Positions 1-6,462 of a DNA stretch of 25,029 nt are shown here, piece after piece (the first letter of the stretch is position 1; each line of letters starts with the position of its first letter). Source of the stretch: a virus; IMG/VR virus record IMGVR_UViG_3300018080_000564, positions 1 to 25,029 of that record; one strand, 5' to 3'. The position numbers were made by a program, and so were the translations under genes. Below the pieces are notes generated by a model, which saw only the letters and a program-made list of their open reading frames with translations, searched no databases and was not told the DNA's origin.

Positions 1-32
1 AGAAACATTCAAAAAAAAGGAAAGAACAATGA
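1..32 (+). CDS. 3' end of an upstream gene, probable paralogue of the next gene (partial)
   Basis: The frame beginning at base 3 reads KHSKKRKEQ and stops at TGA (30-32). The gene at 29-520 ends in KKHSKKRKAIKEK, and bases 1-24 match bases 480-503 with one mismatch. The window therefore appears to open inside the last codons of a second copy of that gene. Its stop overlaps the next start (ATGA), which suggests translational coupling. Only nine codons are visible, so the gene's length and the rest of its sequence cannot be judged. Confidence 0.6.
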   Translation, partial: KHSKKRKEQ

Positions 33-520
33 CTAAAATCTCAATCATCATCATGCTCATCTCAATCTCAGCCTTTTCTCAGGAAATTGGGATGAGCGAA
101 GAAAATTTCAATTACTCAGTAGGATCTGAACTCAGAAGCTCATATGAATCAGATGGGTATATTTCCAACACTTATGATAGCAATGGGACACTTTATACTT
201 TTGTGAATGGGAAGTTACACTCAAAGTATGACTATCATCATATTTATGACAATTCACCAAATTTCGATTACAACTATCATGATATTTATGACAATTCACC
301 AAAGTCTGGTTACAAGCACAAGGAACCATCCAATCGTCAGAAAGCCAAGTGGAATGCAACATATAAAAAACTTATGAACATAAAGAAAAAAAGGACAAAG
401 AGGACAAAGAGGAAAGACCAAAAGCTCACTGTTCAGCAGATGATTGAACGTGATAAGAAATTGGCGGAAGAGAGAGACAAGAAACATTCCAAAAAAAGGA
501 AAGCTATTAAGGAGAAATAG
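29..520 (+). CDS. Secreted Lys-rich protein with a YDNSP repeat, function unknown
   Basis: This is a 163-residue protein I do not recognise. Residues 1-18 look like a cleavable signal peptide: Lys3, a hydrophobic stretch of Ile, Met and Leu, then SAFSQ. The middle holds two copies, 14 residues apart, of a Tyr/His-rich unit (YHxIYDNSP). From about residue 108 the protein is extremely rich in Lys and Arg and probably helical or disordered. The start follows AAAGGAAAG and overlaps the stop of the partial gene before it. A rho-independent terminator follows at 582-615. It points toward, and lies on the opposite strand from, the phage late operon, so it could be a phage cargo gene or flanking host DNA. 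Being exported and strongly basic it could bind an anionic surface, but that is inference. Confidence 0.65.
   Translation: MTKISIIIMLISISAFSQEIGMSEENFNYSVGSELRSSYESDGYISNTYDSNGTLYTFVNGKLHSKYDYHHIYDNSPNFDYNYHDIYDNSPKSGYKHKEPSNRQKAKWNATYKKLMNIKKKRTKRTKRKDQKLTVQQMIERDKKLAEERDKKHSKKRKAIKEK
231..303 (+). repeat. 42-bp direct duplication inside the secreted-protein gene
   Basis: Bases 231-261 and 273-303 are the same 31-mer with one mismatch. The offset is 42 bp, so the frame is kept and the YHxIYDNSP unit is duplicated. The near identity at DNA level suggests a recent tandem duplication. Confidence 0.8.
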
Positions 521-581
521 GGGTGACGGGAAGTTAGAGAGAAGATTTCAAGTTCGGAATCGAACTCTCATCTAGGGGACT

Positions 582-615
582 GGCTGGTCGATTTTTTGTT
601 GATCAGCCTTTTTTT
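582..615 (+). terminator. Rho-independent terminator after the secreted-protein gene
   Basis: GGCTGGTC (582-589) pairs with GATCAGCC (601-608) through eight pairs, one of them G-T. The stem is followed at once by seven T (609-615). It ends the plus-strand transcript 62 bases after the stop codon of the preceding gene. Confidence 0.85.
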
Positions 616-665
616 GTGTATTGTTGTTATTTGCGCAGGATTCAAACTGGAATAGGAGGATCACA

Positions 666-806
666 ATGAAGAAGAAGACGAAGAAGTCTCTGTATAAATC
701 CCAAATTTCCTTATTCCATTTCATGATAAGAAAGACTCAGTACATTCACCCAAAGGGAGAACAGGGAAAAATGAATGCACTGAGCCAGATTAGTAATTTT
801 TACTAA
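666..806 (+). CDS. Possible small basic protein, 46 residues, unknown
   Basis: An ATG at 666 lies seven bases after AGGAGG. The reading frame gives 46 residues beginning MKKKTKKSLYKSQISLF; the first 11 residues are strongly basic and the rest has no recognisable domain. A longer frame opens at 621, but its start has no ribosome binding site, so 666 is preferred. It lies just after a plus-strand terminator and I see no clear promoter of its own. Much of it also forms a long hairpin (736-784) that could be the end of the opposing late operon, so conserved structure rather than protein may explain part of this sequence. It converges with the minus-strand gene at 812. Confidence 0.4.
   Translation: MKKKTKKSLYKSQISLFHFMIRKTQYIHPKGEQGKMNALSQISNFY
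736..784 (-). terminator. Long hairpin, candidate terminator of the late operon
   Basis: Read on the minus strand, CTCAGTGCATTCA pairs with TGAATGTACTGAG over 13 positions, with one G-U pair. On the plus strand that position is an A-C mismatch, so the RNA folds better from the minus strand. The bases after it on the minus strand are TCTTTCTT, which is T-rich but not an ideal tract. It lies 28 bases past the last minus-strand stop codon. Confidence 0.45.
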
Positions 807-811
807 AAAAG

Positions 812-1303
812 TTATTCACTTTGTATAGCTTCCCACAGTCGAATGTAAGATCCTGCCCCGATTTGTAAACCATTTGATCCAGTGAATTGTATTTCTGTTA
901 TTGTTGTTTCGCTATTATTGTAAACAAAACAAACTCTACCATAATCTGCTCCAAGACTTCCATTCTGCTGGAGAATCTGAATATATGTTGATGGTCTACC
1001 ATCCTCTATTGAGAAGTGACCACTCATTACGCAAATATCATCATATGCATAAGCAATTGAAGTTTCGTTTGAATAATTTGCTGTGTTTTGTGAAGTAATT
1101 AATCCAAGCCTATAATTTGATAACGTTGTATCTGAATTGTTATACCACCTAAAGAATGTAGCAGTGCTAACCAATTTAATTCCAGCTTGAAATTTATAAA
1201 CTGTATCTGCACTAATGCCTGTAAGAGTTCCAGTGGTTATTGTTGTTACTGCTGGAAACTGGTTAACAACCTCAACCAAATATTCTAAATTTCTACCACC
1301 CAT
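812..1303 (-). CDS. Receptor-binding-type domain protein, third copy of the tail repeat
   Basis: This 163-residue protein consists almost entirely of one beta-rich domain of about 150 residues. It resembles the two domains of the upstream gene: an early TTGTLTGISADTVYKF corresponds to SSGSISLTEGKTYMF, and the end TEIQFTGSNG...YIRLWE corresponds to TQLQFNGG...YLKIWE. Its ATG overlaps the upstream stop (TAATG), so it is probably translated by reinitiation. As the last gene of the tail region it is likely part of the fibre or receptor-binding tip. Its separation from the two-domain gene by one stop codon suggests it was once, or sometimes is, part of one longer protein. Fold and ligand cannot be read from the sequence. 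Confidence 0.6.
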   Translation of the reverse strand: MGGRNLEYLVEVVNQFPAVTTITTGTLTGISADTVYKFQAGIKLVSTATFFRWYNNSDTTLSNYRLGLITSQNTANYSNETSIAYAYDDICVMSGHFSIEDGRPSTYIQILQQNGSLGADYGRVCFVYNNSETTITEIQFTGSNGLQIGAGSYIRLWEAIQSE

Positions 1304-2388
1304 TATTCAAGCTCCCATATCGTCAAGAACGAACCATCAGCCACTTGTGATGCTGTATTACTTGTGATATCTAATTGTGTAAATGTACTTTCGTTATTAT
1401 TCCAATTTGCTCCAAAACGCATATGTACAGTCGTTGCCGCAGTTCTTTCAAGAGTAGTCGTTGATGTATAAGGAACTCCATTCAACAAACCACAATAACC
1501 ATATAAAACAGCAAATCCAGTACTTCCTACAACCGAATTGGTGGTAAGTATACCAGATGAATCAGATGATCCTCCAATATCTAGGTCTCCAAGACTGTAA
1601 TTTCCTGACGTTCCGTCTCCATTTATTCTAATTGAATATGTACCACCAGATGAATCTGGAGTTACCCCTACAGCGAACATATATGTTTTTCCCTCAGTTA
1701 GAGAAATACTTCCAGATGACAACGTAGTGACACTTGCCCCTGATACCGAGACAGAAGCAACTGGAGTAGATTGCATTTCCCATATTTTTAAATATGAGTT
1801 ATTCAAAATGGTATTTGCTCCACCATTGAATTGTAACTGTGTAAATGTACTCTCTGTCTCAAGCATCCCACCAAGGAATCTACCTCTATTATTGCTATCC
1901 TGTAGAGTTGCGGCTCCAACTATATATGGGTTTCCATTTTGCAAACCGCACATTCCTTGATATACAAAAACATCTCCAGAAGTTGTTCTCATAATTGGTG
2001 CTGTAGCACTAATACCACTCTGATAAGTACTGTCACTTTTTGCCTGAATGAAGCCATAATTGTAATTAGCCGCTGTTGTATTCCCGTTCATATAGAATGT
2101 TACAGTGTTTTGGCTTGTTGTGTTATATCGACAGGCACTAAACATATAAGGAGAACCTTCAGTAAGGGAAATTGCCCCTGAACTTAAAACTGAAGTAGAT
2201 CCTCCAGACTGAGTAACATCTACAATTGTCCTGGTAGCAGGAGGTCCAGAACTCGAACTAGATTCTGAAGTGAAACCTTCAGAACTTGAACTAGATTCAT
2301 CATCTCCACCACCCAAAGCTCTTTTTATGTAGCTACTGCAAGAAGATATGCCAATTACATATTGAGGAGAACTTCTGTGAGTAATCAT
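1303..2388 (-). CDS. Tail fibre-like protein with Ser-rich linker and two repeat domains
   Basis: This is a 361-residue protein. Residues 1-30 are a short N-terminal segment with one Cys and GGGDD. Residues 32-47 are a Ser-rich linker (SSSSSEGFTSESSSSS). Two homologous beta-rich domains follow, at about 56-206 and 212-361, each containing SSGxISLTEG near its start, a C-G-L-x-N-G-x-P-Y turn, and TFTQL...xIWE at its end. The layout, a short anchor, flexible linker and repeated distal domains, suits a tail appendage or receptor-binding protein. GGAGG lies six bases before the ATG. The next gene adds a third copy of the domain. Function is inferred from position and architecture; I know no named family for the domain. 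Confidence 0.65.
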   Translation of the reverse strand: MITHRSSPQYVIGISSCSSYIKRALGGGDDESSSSSEGFTSESSSSSGPPATRTIVDVTQSGGSTSVLSSGAISLTEGSPYMFSACRYNTTSQNTVTFYMNGNTTAANYNYGFIQAKSDSTYQSGISATAPIMRTTSGDVFVYQGMCGLQNGNPYIVGAATLQDSNNRGRFLGGMLETESTFTQLQFNGGANTILNNSYLKIWEMQSTPVASVSVSGASVTTLSSGSISLTEGKTYMFAVGVTPDSSGGTYSIRINGDGTSGNYSLGDLDIGGSSDSSGILTTNSVVGSTGFAVLYGYCGLLNGVPYTSTTTLERTAATTVHMRFGANWNNNESTFTQLDITSNTASQVADGSFLTIWELE

Positions 2389-2400
2389 AGTATACCTCCA

Positions 2401-2829
2401 CTACCTATTATCTTCAATAGCATCCAACTCTTCTTGTGTTTCGGCATTGTAAAGTGCTTCCAGTAGATCCAATTCGCCTTCCATGATTTGAAGGTAGCGA
2501 ACAGTTAAAGCATTGTCAAAGGCTACAAAAGCCTCCTCAGATGCTAACGACAGAATATGGCCATTAGAGCTTTTGAACCTTCTAGGGTAACTCAAGCCCT
2601 CCTGACGAGCTTTTGCGGCGTTATAGACGCTCAGGCGTTCCTCTGTCAGGGAATGCATGATACCAGAGTCTGCTGGATATTCCAAACCTTGTTGTAGAAG
2701 TTCCTGAGTCCTTTCCTCAATTTCTGCTTTTCTTACTGGAAGTGTTTTAACACGAGAGGCAATAAGAGCTTCCAATTCTGCCCCTGTGATTTCTTCTCGA
2801 CCATTAGGGCCGTACTTATATTCTGGCAT
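2401..2829 (-). CDS. Phage structural or assembly protein, DUF4376-like
   Basis: This is a 142-residue protein starting MPEYKYGPNGREE. AAGGAGG lies eight bases before this ATG; an upstream ATG in the same frame at 2934 lies inside the preceding gene and is rejected. The protein is acidic and helical, with a middle segment (SYPRRFKSSNGHILSLAS) and a C-terminal helix rich in Leu and Glu that ends in EELDAIEDNR. The spacing of these parts resembles small tail-fibre-associated proteins of the DUF4376 type, but I recognise this only weakly. It lies between two tail-protein genes, so a virion or tail-assembly role is likely. Confidence 0.6.
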   Translation of the reverse strand: MPEYKYGPNGREEITGAELEALIASRVKTLPVRKAEIEERTQELLQQGLEYPADSGIMHSLTEERLSVYNAAKARQEGLSYPRRFKSSNGHILSLASEEAFVAFDNALTVRYLQIMEGELDLLEALYNAETQEELDAIEDNR

Positions 2830-2851
2830 TTTTTTTGCCTCCTTATTTTGG

Positions 2852-3118
2852 TTAGTTAGATGCTTGCGAAACAACTGTTGCGCTTTCACCTGTTGCACAA
2901 ACCATATATACATCAGCTTTTGCAAGCTCATCAACTAATACCCAGCTATCTCCCTCTGCCAAGAAAATACCACCAGTAGTAGCATCTTCATTAAATGCGA
3001 TATATACATTATCTCCACTTGCATTCTGAAGAATTAACTGGTTTCTTGCGTAATATTTTGCGATTTGCACTGTGCTACCAGTACTGTCGTCGATTGAATA
3101 TGATCCTCTTAGACTCAT
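2852..3118 (-). CDS. Small beta-rich tail protein, paralogue of the 3805-4077 gene
   Basis: This 88-residue protein aligns along its whole length with the 90-residue product of 3805-4077. Shared features are DSTGxT near residue 13, I-x-K-x-Y-x-R-x-Q, an L-x-N turn, F at mid-protein, a G...G pair, D-x-Y-x-VC and GE...Q at the end. About a third of the residues look identical by eye. GAGAGG lies upstream of the ATG. Small beta domains of this kind occur near tail fibres, but the function is not known. The pair flanks the 3194-3793 gene. Confidence 0.65.
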   Translation of the reverse strand: MSLRGSYSIDDSTGSTVQIAKYYARNQLILQNASGDNVYIAFNEDATTGGIFLAEGDSWVLVDELAKADVYMVCATGESATVVSQASN

Positions 3119-3193
3119 TTTTCTAAACCTCTCTGGTTTTGGCTCCTGCTAAGGCAAGAGCAACATCTTGTTTTAATTATGTTATTTGTCAAA

Positions 3194-3793
3194 TCAAGCA
3201 TACTTGTCGGCATGCTCATACCACTCTAATCTGATTTGGACACCCTTCGCCCCGTCCGTACTTGTCCAAACAAAAGCATATGTCTCATTTGATTTCAAAA
3301 TTAACTCTGCTCTCCTAGCAGTAGTCTCTGACTCCCTTGTACCATACCACCTTTTGTCCGAAATTACAGTCCCACCAGCTAAACCAGTAGGGTCGATTAC
3401 GATATTATCCGCAAGAAACGCACCTGTTGCATCACCTTCCAAAATACTTGTATTTGTTGAGTCTCTTCGGCTGTTTTTTGGCGCTCTGTCTGTTCCAGTG
3501 TTAGTTGTCCATGTTGGTCCCTCAAGCAACTGTATATAACCAGATGATTCGTGGGACACTTCCCATATAATGTGTGGTAGCTTAGTTTGGTTACCAACTT
3601 TAAAAGCAATAACTAGTGAAGAAACTGGATCAGCATTTGCTTGAACTCGGAAAGTTGAACCAGAGTGTATTTCGTGGTGCGAATAGTCGATTGTCTGTAA
3701 AGTGTTAGTGGACCTATCGACCCCAAGATCAACTACATTATCACCAGCAATACCATTAATTATAAATTTACTGCCTGTTGTTAAATTTGACAT
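3194..3793 (-). CDS. Virion-associated protein with SHHEIHSGSTF motif, unknown
   Basis: This 199-residue protein is soluble and beta-rich. It contains SHHEIHSGSTF (residues 38-48) and ends LEWYEHADKYA. Proteins with this HEIHSG motif are, to my knowledge, common in uncharacterised phage structural regions; no activity is established. The start follows AAGGAG by seven bases. It sits between the two paralogous small beta proteins, which suggests the three act in one tail or surface substructure. A TTGACA box lies one base past its stop codon. Confidence 0.6.
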   Translation of the reverse strand: MSNLTTGSKFIINGIAGDNVVDLGVDRSTNTLQTIDYSHHEIHSGSTFRVQANADPVSSLVIAFKVGNQTKLPHIIWEVSHESSGYIQLLEGPTWTTNTGTDRAPKNSRRDSTNTSILEGDATGAFLADNIVIDPTGLAGGTVISDKRWYGTRESETTARRAELILKSNETYAFVWTSTDGAKGVQIRLEWYEHADKYA

Positions 3794-3804
3794 ATCTAAT
3801 CTCC

Positions 3805-4077
3805 TTAGGTTGATAACTGAGCATATATAGTCGATGTTTCACCAGAATCACAAACAAAATATATGTCAGATATCGCAAATGTACCATCCAATACGACTGC
3901 TTCTCCTGGTGACATAAAATATCCTAGATCATACACAGCTTCTGAATCGAAACCTAAAAAGACATCAGATCCACTATTTATATTCTTCAGTAGAACCTGC
4001 TGTCTGGAGTATAGCTTTGTGATACTTGCAGTATTGCCTGTTGAGTCAGTAACTGAGATTTTCTTTGCTAAAGACAT
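3805..4077 (-). CDS. Small beta-rich tail protein, paralogue of the 2852-3118 gene
   Basis: This 90-residue protein starts MSLAKKISVTDSTGNT and parallels the 88-residue product of 2852-3118 from end to end. It has the same Cys near the C-terminus (FVCDSGETSTIY against MVCATGESATVV). AAGGGAG precedes the ATG by five bases. There is no signal peptide and no membrane segment. It is probably a virion surface or tail component, by context only. Confidence 0.65.
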   Translation of the reverse strand: MSLAKKISVTDSTGNTASITKLYSRQQVLLKNINSGSDVFLGFDSEAVYDLGYFMSPGEAVVLDGTFAISDIYFVCDSGETSTIYAQLST

Positions 4078-4087
4078 AATGGCTCCC

Positions 4088-4393
4088 TTATTTTGATTTT
4101 TCCTTAAGCAAGATCTTCAAATCTGCTTTAATTTCTTGTAGATCCACCTTCAAGTGGTCTAACTGGTCAGTTAATACAGCTATCTGAGTCGGTAGATCCT
4201 CAGTTTTTTCAAGTTTCTTTTCAATTATTTCAATTTTAGATTGCATACCAACCACTTGCATCTTAGTCTCATAACCCTGGTTCATAGCAAATCCACTCAA
4301 ACCAACAGCTATTGTTAAGAGAGTGTTAAGTACATACTTAAGAAATTTGTTGTCTCCCATTGAGGTTGGATCTACGTTTTGGTTTTTCGTCAT
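4088..4393 (-). CDS. Membrane-anchored coiled-coil protein, possibly holin-like
   Basis: This 101-residue protein has a single membrane segment at about residues 17-37 (a hydrophobic run of Leu, Val, Ile and Ala), followed by a heptad-patterned coiled coil at about 45-98 rich in Lys, Glu, Leu and Ile. One membrane helix plus a coiled coil is seen in phage lysis-associated proteins such as the XhlA/hemolysin type, although in XhlA the membrane helix is C-terminal. It may be a holin accessory protein or another membrane-tethered phage protein. No endolysin is visible next to it, which weakens a lysis assignment. GAGG lies eight bases before the ATG. Confidence 0.55.
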   Translation of the reverse strand: MTKNQNVDPTSMGDNKFLKYVLNTLLTIAVGLSGFAMNQGYETKMQVVGMQSKIEIIEKKLEKTEDLPTQIAVLTDQLDHLKVDLQEIKADLKILLKEKSK

Positions 4394-4427
4394 TTTTATT
4401 TCCTCAAAAAACTTTCACTAATAGTAT

Positions 4428-4622
4428 TCATTTGTCAAGTCCTCTCTGAAGCCTCCGCTTCTGTCTCTCCTGACGTATTCTGATGCGCTCCTTGCGCTTC
4501 TGTATCCTCTGTTTTCTTTTAGAGAGCTTTTGAGGCTGTTTTGGAGCCTCTAGAACCTCATTCCTACGTTTAGCCAACTCTTTCTTAAACTTAGCTTTCT
4601 TGCTTTTGCATCGACAACCCAT
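4428..4622 (-). CDS. Small, extremely basic protein, unknown
   Basis: This 64-residue protein has more than a third Lys plus Arg, with Cys3 and Cys5 at the N-terminus (MGCRCKSKK). Its ATG directly follows the upstream stop (TAAATG) and has no strong ribosome binding site, so it is probably translated by coupling to the 4623-5474 gene. The charge suggests binding to nucleic acid or to an acidic partner. The acidic, Ser-rich protein made immediately before it is an obvious candidate, but this is speculation. I know no family for it. Confidence 0.55.
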   Translation of the reverse strand: MGCRCKSKKAKFKKELAKRRNEVLEAPKQPQKLSKRKQRIQKRKERIRIRQERQKRRLQRGLDK

Positions 4623-5474
4623 TTAGCATGTTCCCCAGTTCTCCGTAGTCGCATAGCTCATAAGTGAAGCTTTCCAACCACCTTCTACTGCCTGCCACTT
4701 AATTGTGACATTACCATAATCAACTCCAGCAGTTATTGTAACATTAGTAAACTGGTTAATTGAAATATACGTTAATTTGAACATATCAGAAGCGTCGATT
4801 CCACCAACTACTGTTCCTGATGATATCGTACCAGCTTTATTCAAAATTGTATGATTCAACCATGGGTTCCAAGACCCATAAGTGTTTTTCACTTTAATTT
4901 CCTGTTTGGCCCCTGTAGATCCACGGAGGTCCAAAGTATTGCTTAGTGAATAAAACCTCCAGTATTCATTTGCACCAGCATCATCATAACTCATTGGACA
5001 GTAAATTTTACTCTCACCATTCTTCCAAGTTGATCCAAGGAATGCGTATTCAGTGGAGCTAGGTCCACTCCAACAAACTGTTACCTTAATCTGAGGATTA
5101 GTATTACCATCACAATTAACTCTCTCAAAAGGTTCACTTGAAGATGAGGATGACTCTCCATCTGAGCTTGAGGAGCTTTCTGAGTAACCTTCTGAGCTTG
5201 AACTAGACTCTGAGAAGTCTCCAGATGACGATGATGATGAGCTAGATGAGTTCGGAGCACTAGAACTAGAGCTAGAGTCCTTAGAACTGGATGATGATTC
5301 CCCAAATGAACTGGATGATGACTCCTGTAAACATGTAGTACAATCAGGATATACTCCTTGTACTTCACTAGGGTCAGTATTTACTGGGTCAGTCGTCTTC
5401 CCAATATGCTCATAACATACACCGTCGATTTGTATAACCGCTCCTTGAAATTCTCTTAATATTTTATCTGCCAT
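4623..5474 (-). CDS. Ser-rich adhesin-like tail protein, copy 3
   Basis: This 283-residue protein has three parts. Residues 1-48 are a small domain (MADKILREFQGAVIQIDGVCYEHIG ... DPSEVQGVYPDCTTC described in parts: VDG/IDG-x-C-Y, then DPSE and a C-x-x-C). Residues 51-113 are Ser runs broken by FGE, KD, APN, GDF and EGY. Residues 120-283 are a beta-rich domain beginning CDGNTNPQIKVTV and containing F-L-G-x-x-W-x-N-G-E-S-K-I-x-C-P and a final YGNVTIKW. Both end domains match the 5485-6462 protein closely. The Ser tract probably acts as a flexible linker and could be glycosylated. The role as a tail-tip or surface-binding protein is inferred from position after the baseplate genes. Confidence 0.65.
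   Translation of the reverse strand: MADKILREFQGAVIQIDGVCYEHIGKTTDPVNTDPSEVQGVYPDCTTCLQESSSSSFGESSSSSKDSSSSSSAPNSSSSSSSSSGDFSESSSSSEGYSESSSSSDGESSSSSSEPFERVNCDGNTNPQIKVTVCWSGPSSTEYAFLGSTWKNGESKIYCPMSYDDAGANEYWRFYSLSNTLDLRGSTGAKQEIKVKNTYGSWNPWLNHTILNKAGTISSGTVVGGIDASDMFKLTYISINQFTNVTITAGVDYGNVTIKWQAVEGGWKASLMSYATTENWGTC
5136..5324 (-). repeat. Ser-rich tract in the third adhesin-like gene
   Basis: This stretch encodes residues 51-113, mostly Ser in runs of 5-9 separated by short Gly/Glu/Asp units. The Ser codons are mixed (TCA, TCT, TCC, AGT, AGC), so it is not a simple homopolymer of one codon. Confidence 0.8.
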
Positions 5475-5484
5475 AATTCACTCT

Positions 5485-6462
5485 CTACGGACAAGCCGCT
5501 GTTGTTGTTCCACCAGTATAGGTTAGACCAGTTGCTTTCCAGTTCGACCAAGTTTCGTCACCAGAAGCCTGACCAGCAATAGGACTCCACTTAATAGTTA
5601 CATTGCCAAAATTTCCACCAGTATTGAAAGTACAATAACCAAATTGAGTCATATTAATTGAATTCCCAGTGCTTAGTCCTCCAGCACTAACGTCCTTCGA
5701 AACTGTGTTACTATTGTAACTAGTGTAATTTTGACTTACTGAGTGGTTCTTAAAAATCAAAAGGTTAGCATAATTACCAGTCGAAACATGAGTGTCTATA
5801 CCTACACCCTGTCTACCGCCATTACTGTTTGCATGGAGATACATATCGTATGATGCTGTTGCACTATAGACTTTTTGCCAGAACTCTTCTTGTGTGTCAG
5901 TTCCAAGTGTCCCACCAGAACCATCTCGATAAGTATCTGGACAAACTATCTTGCTCTCACCATTGCTCCAATCACCACCCATGAATGGGTAACTAGTTCC
6001 ACTACCTGTCCAGCAAATAGTTATCTTACATCTTGGGAAAGTGTTTCCAGAACAATTGAGCTTATCAAGTTCATTTCCACCTGAGCTTGAAGAACTCTCA
6101 CTAAAGCCTTCAGAAGAACTGGATGATGACTCACTAAAACCTTCTGAACTTGAAGACTCACTAACACCACCTGAAGATGAACTTTCGCTAAACCCTCCAG
6201 AAGATGATGATTCTGAGTTTCCTCCAGAAGATGAACTTTCACTATTTCCTCCAGAAGAACTAGATTCAGAGAATCCTCCAGAACTTGATGAGCCAGAGCT
6301 GGAACTGGAAACAACTGCGCATTCTTCACAGTCTGAAAAGACTCCCTCTATTTCACTAGGGTCTGTAGTAACTGGTTCTTTTACAAGTCCGATATAATAG
6401 TAACACTTTCCATCGACCCGAACAACATCGCCTTCGTAATTTGAAAATACTATATCAGCCAT
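5485..6462 (-). CDS. Ser-rich adhesin-like tail protein, copy 2
   Basis: This 325-residue protein has an N-terminal domain (1-50) homologous to that of the 4623-5474 protein, with VDGKCYYYIG, DPSEIEGV and the C-x-x-C in DCEEC. A tract at 52-129 is built of the nine-residue unit SESSSSGG followed by F, N or V. The C-terminal domain (about 137-325) begins CSGNTFPRCKITIC and shares FMGGDWSNGESKIVCP and FGNVTIKW with its paralogue. The ATG overlaps the upstream stop by one base (TAATG) and uses a GGAGG inside the upstream gene's last codons, so expression is coupled. It is likely a tail-tip or capsid surface protein; the binding target is unknown. Confidence 0.65.
   Translation of the reverse strand: MADIVFSNYEGDVVRVDGKCYYYIGLVKEPVTTDPSEIEGVFSDCEECAVVSSSSSGSSSSGGFSESSSSGGNSESSSSGGNSESSSSGGFSESSSSGGVSESSSSEGFSESSSSSSEGFSESSSSSGGNELDKLNCSGNTFPRCKITICWTGSGTSYPFMGGDWSNGESKIVCPDTYRDGSGGTLGTDTQEEFWQKVYSATASYDMYLHANSNGGRQGVGIDTHVSTGNYANLLIFKNHSVSQNYTSYNSNTVSKDVSAGGLSTGNSINMTQFGYCTFNTGGNFGNVTIKWSPIAGQASGDETWSNWKATGLTYTGGTTTAACP
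6076..6309 (-). repeat. 27-bp minisatellite encoding SESSSSGG-x units
   Basis: The stretch encodes about eight units of nine residues; most differ only at the last residue (F, N or V). Some neighbouring units also match closely at DNA level. It could change length by slippage or recombination, which would alter linker length without a frameshift. Confidence 0.8.

Noticed and set aside
541-580. tRNA 3'-end-like motif (GAGTTCGATTCC on the minus strand)
   Set aside because: The T-arm stem does not pair (GAGAG against CCGAA), and there is no acceptor or anticodon arm. The perfect AGTTCG-GAAT-CGAACT inverted repeat explains it better.
3119-3193. Hairpin CAAGA-TGTTGC-TCTTG as a terminator
   Set aside because: The stem is only five pairs, with no T tract on the minus strand.
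6041-6397. Plus-strand 118-codon frame rich in Glu, Pro and Leu
   Set aside because: It is the antisense of the Ser repeat in the adhesin-like gene and has no ribosome binding site.
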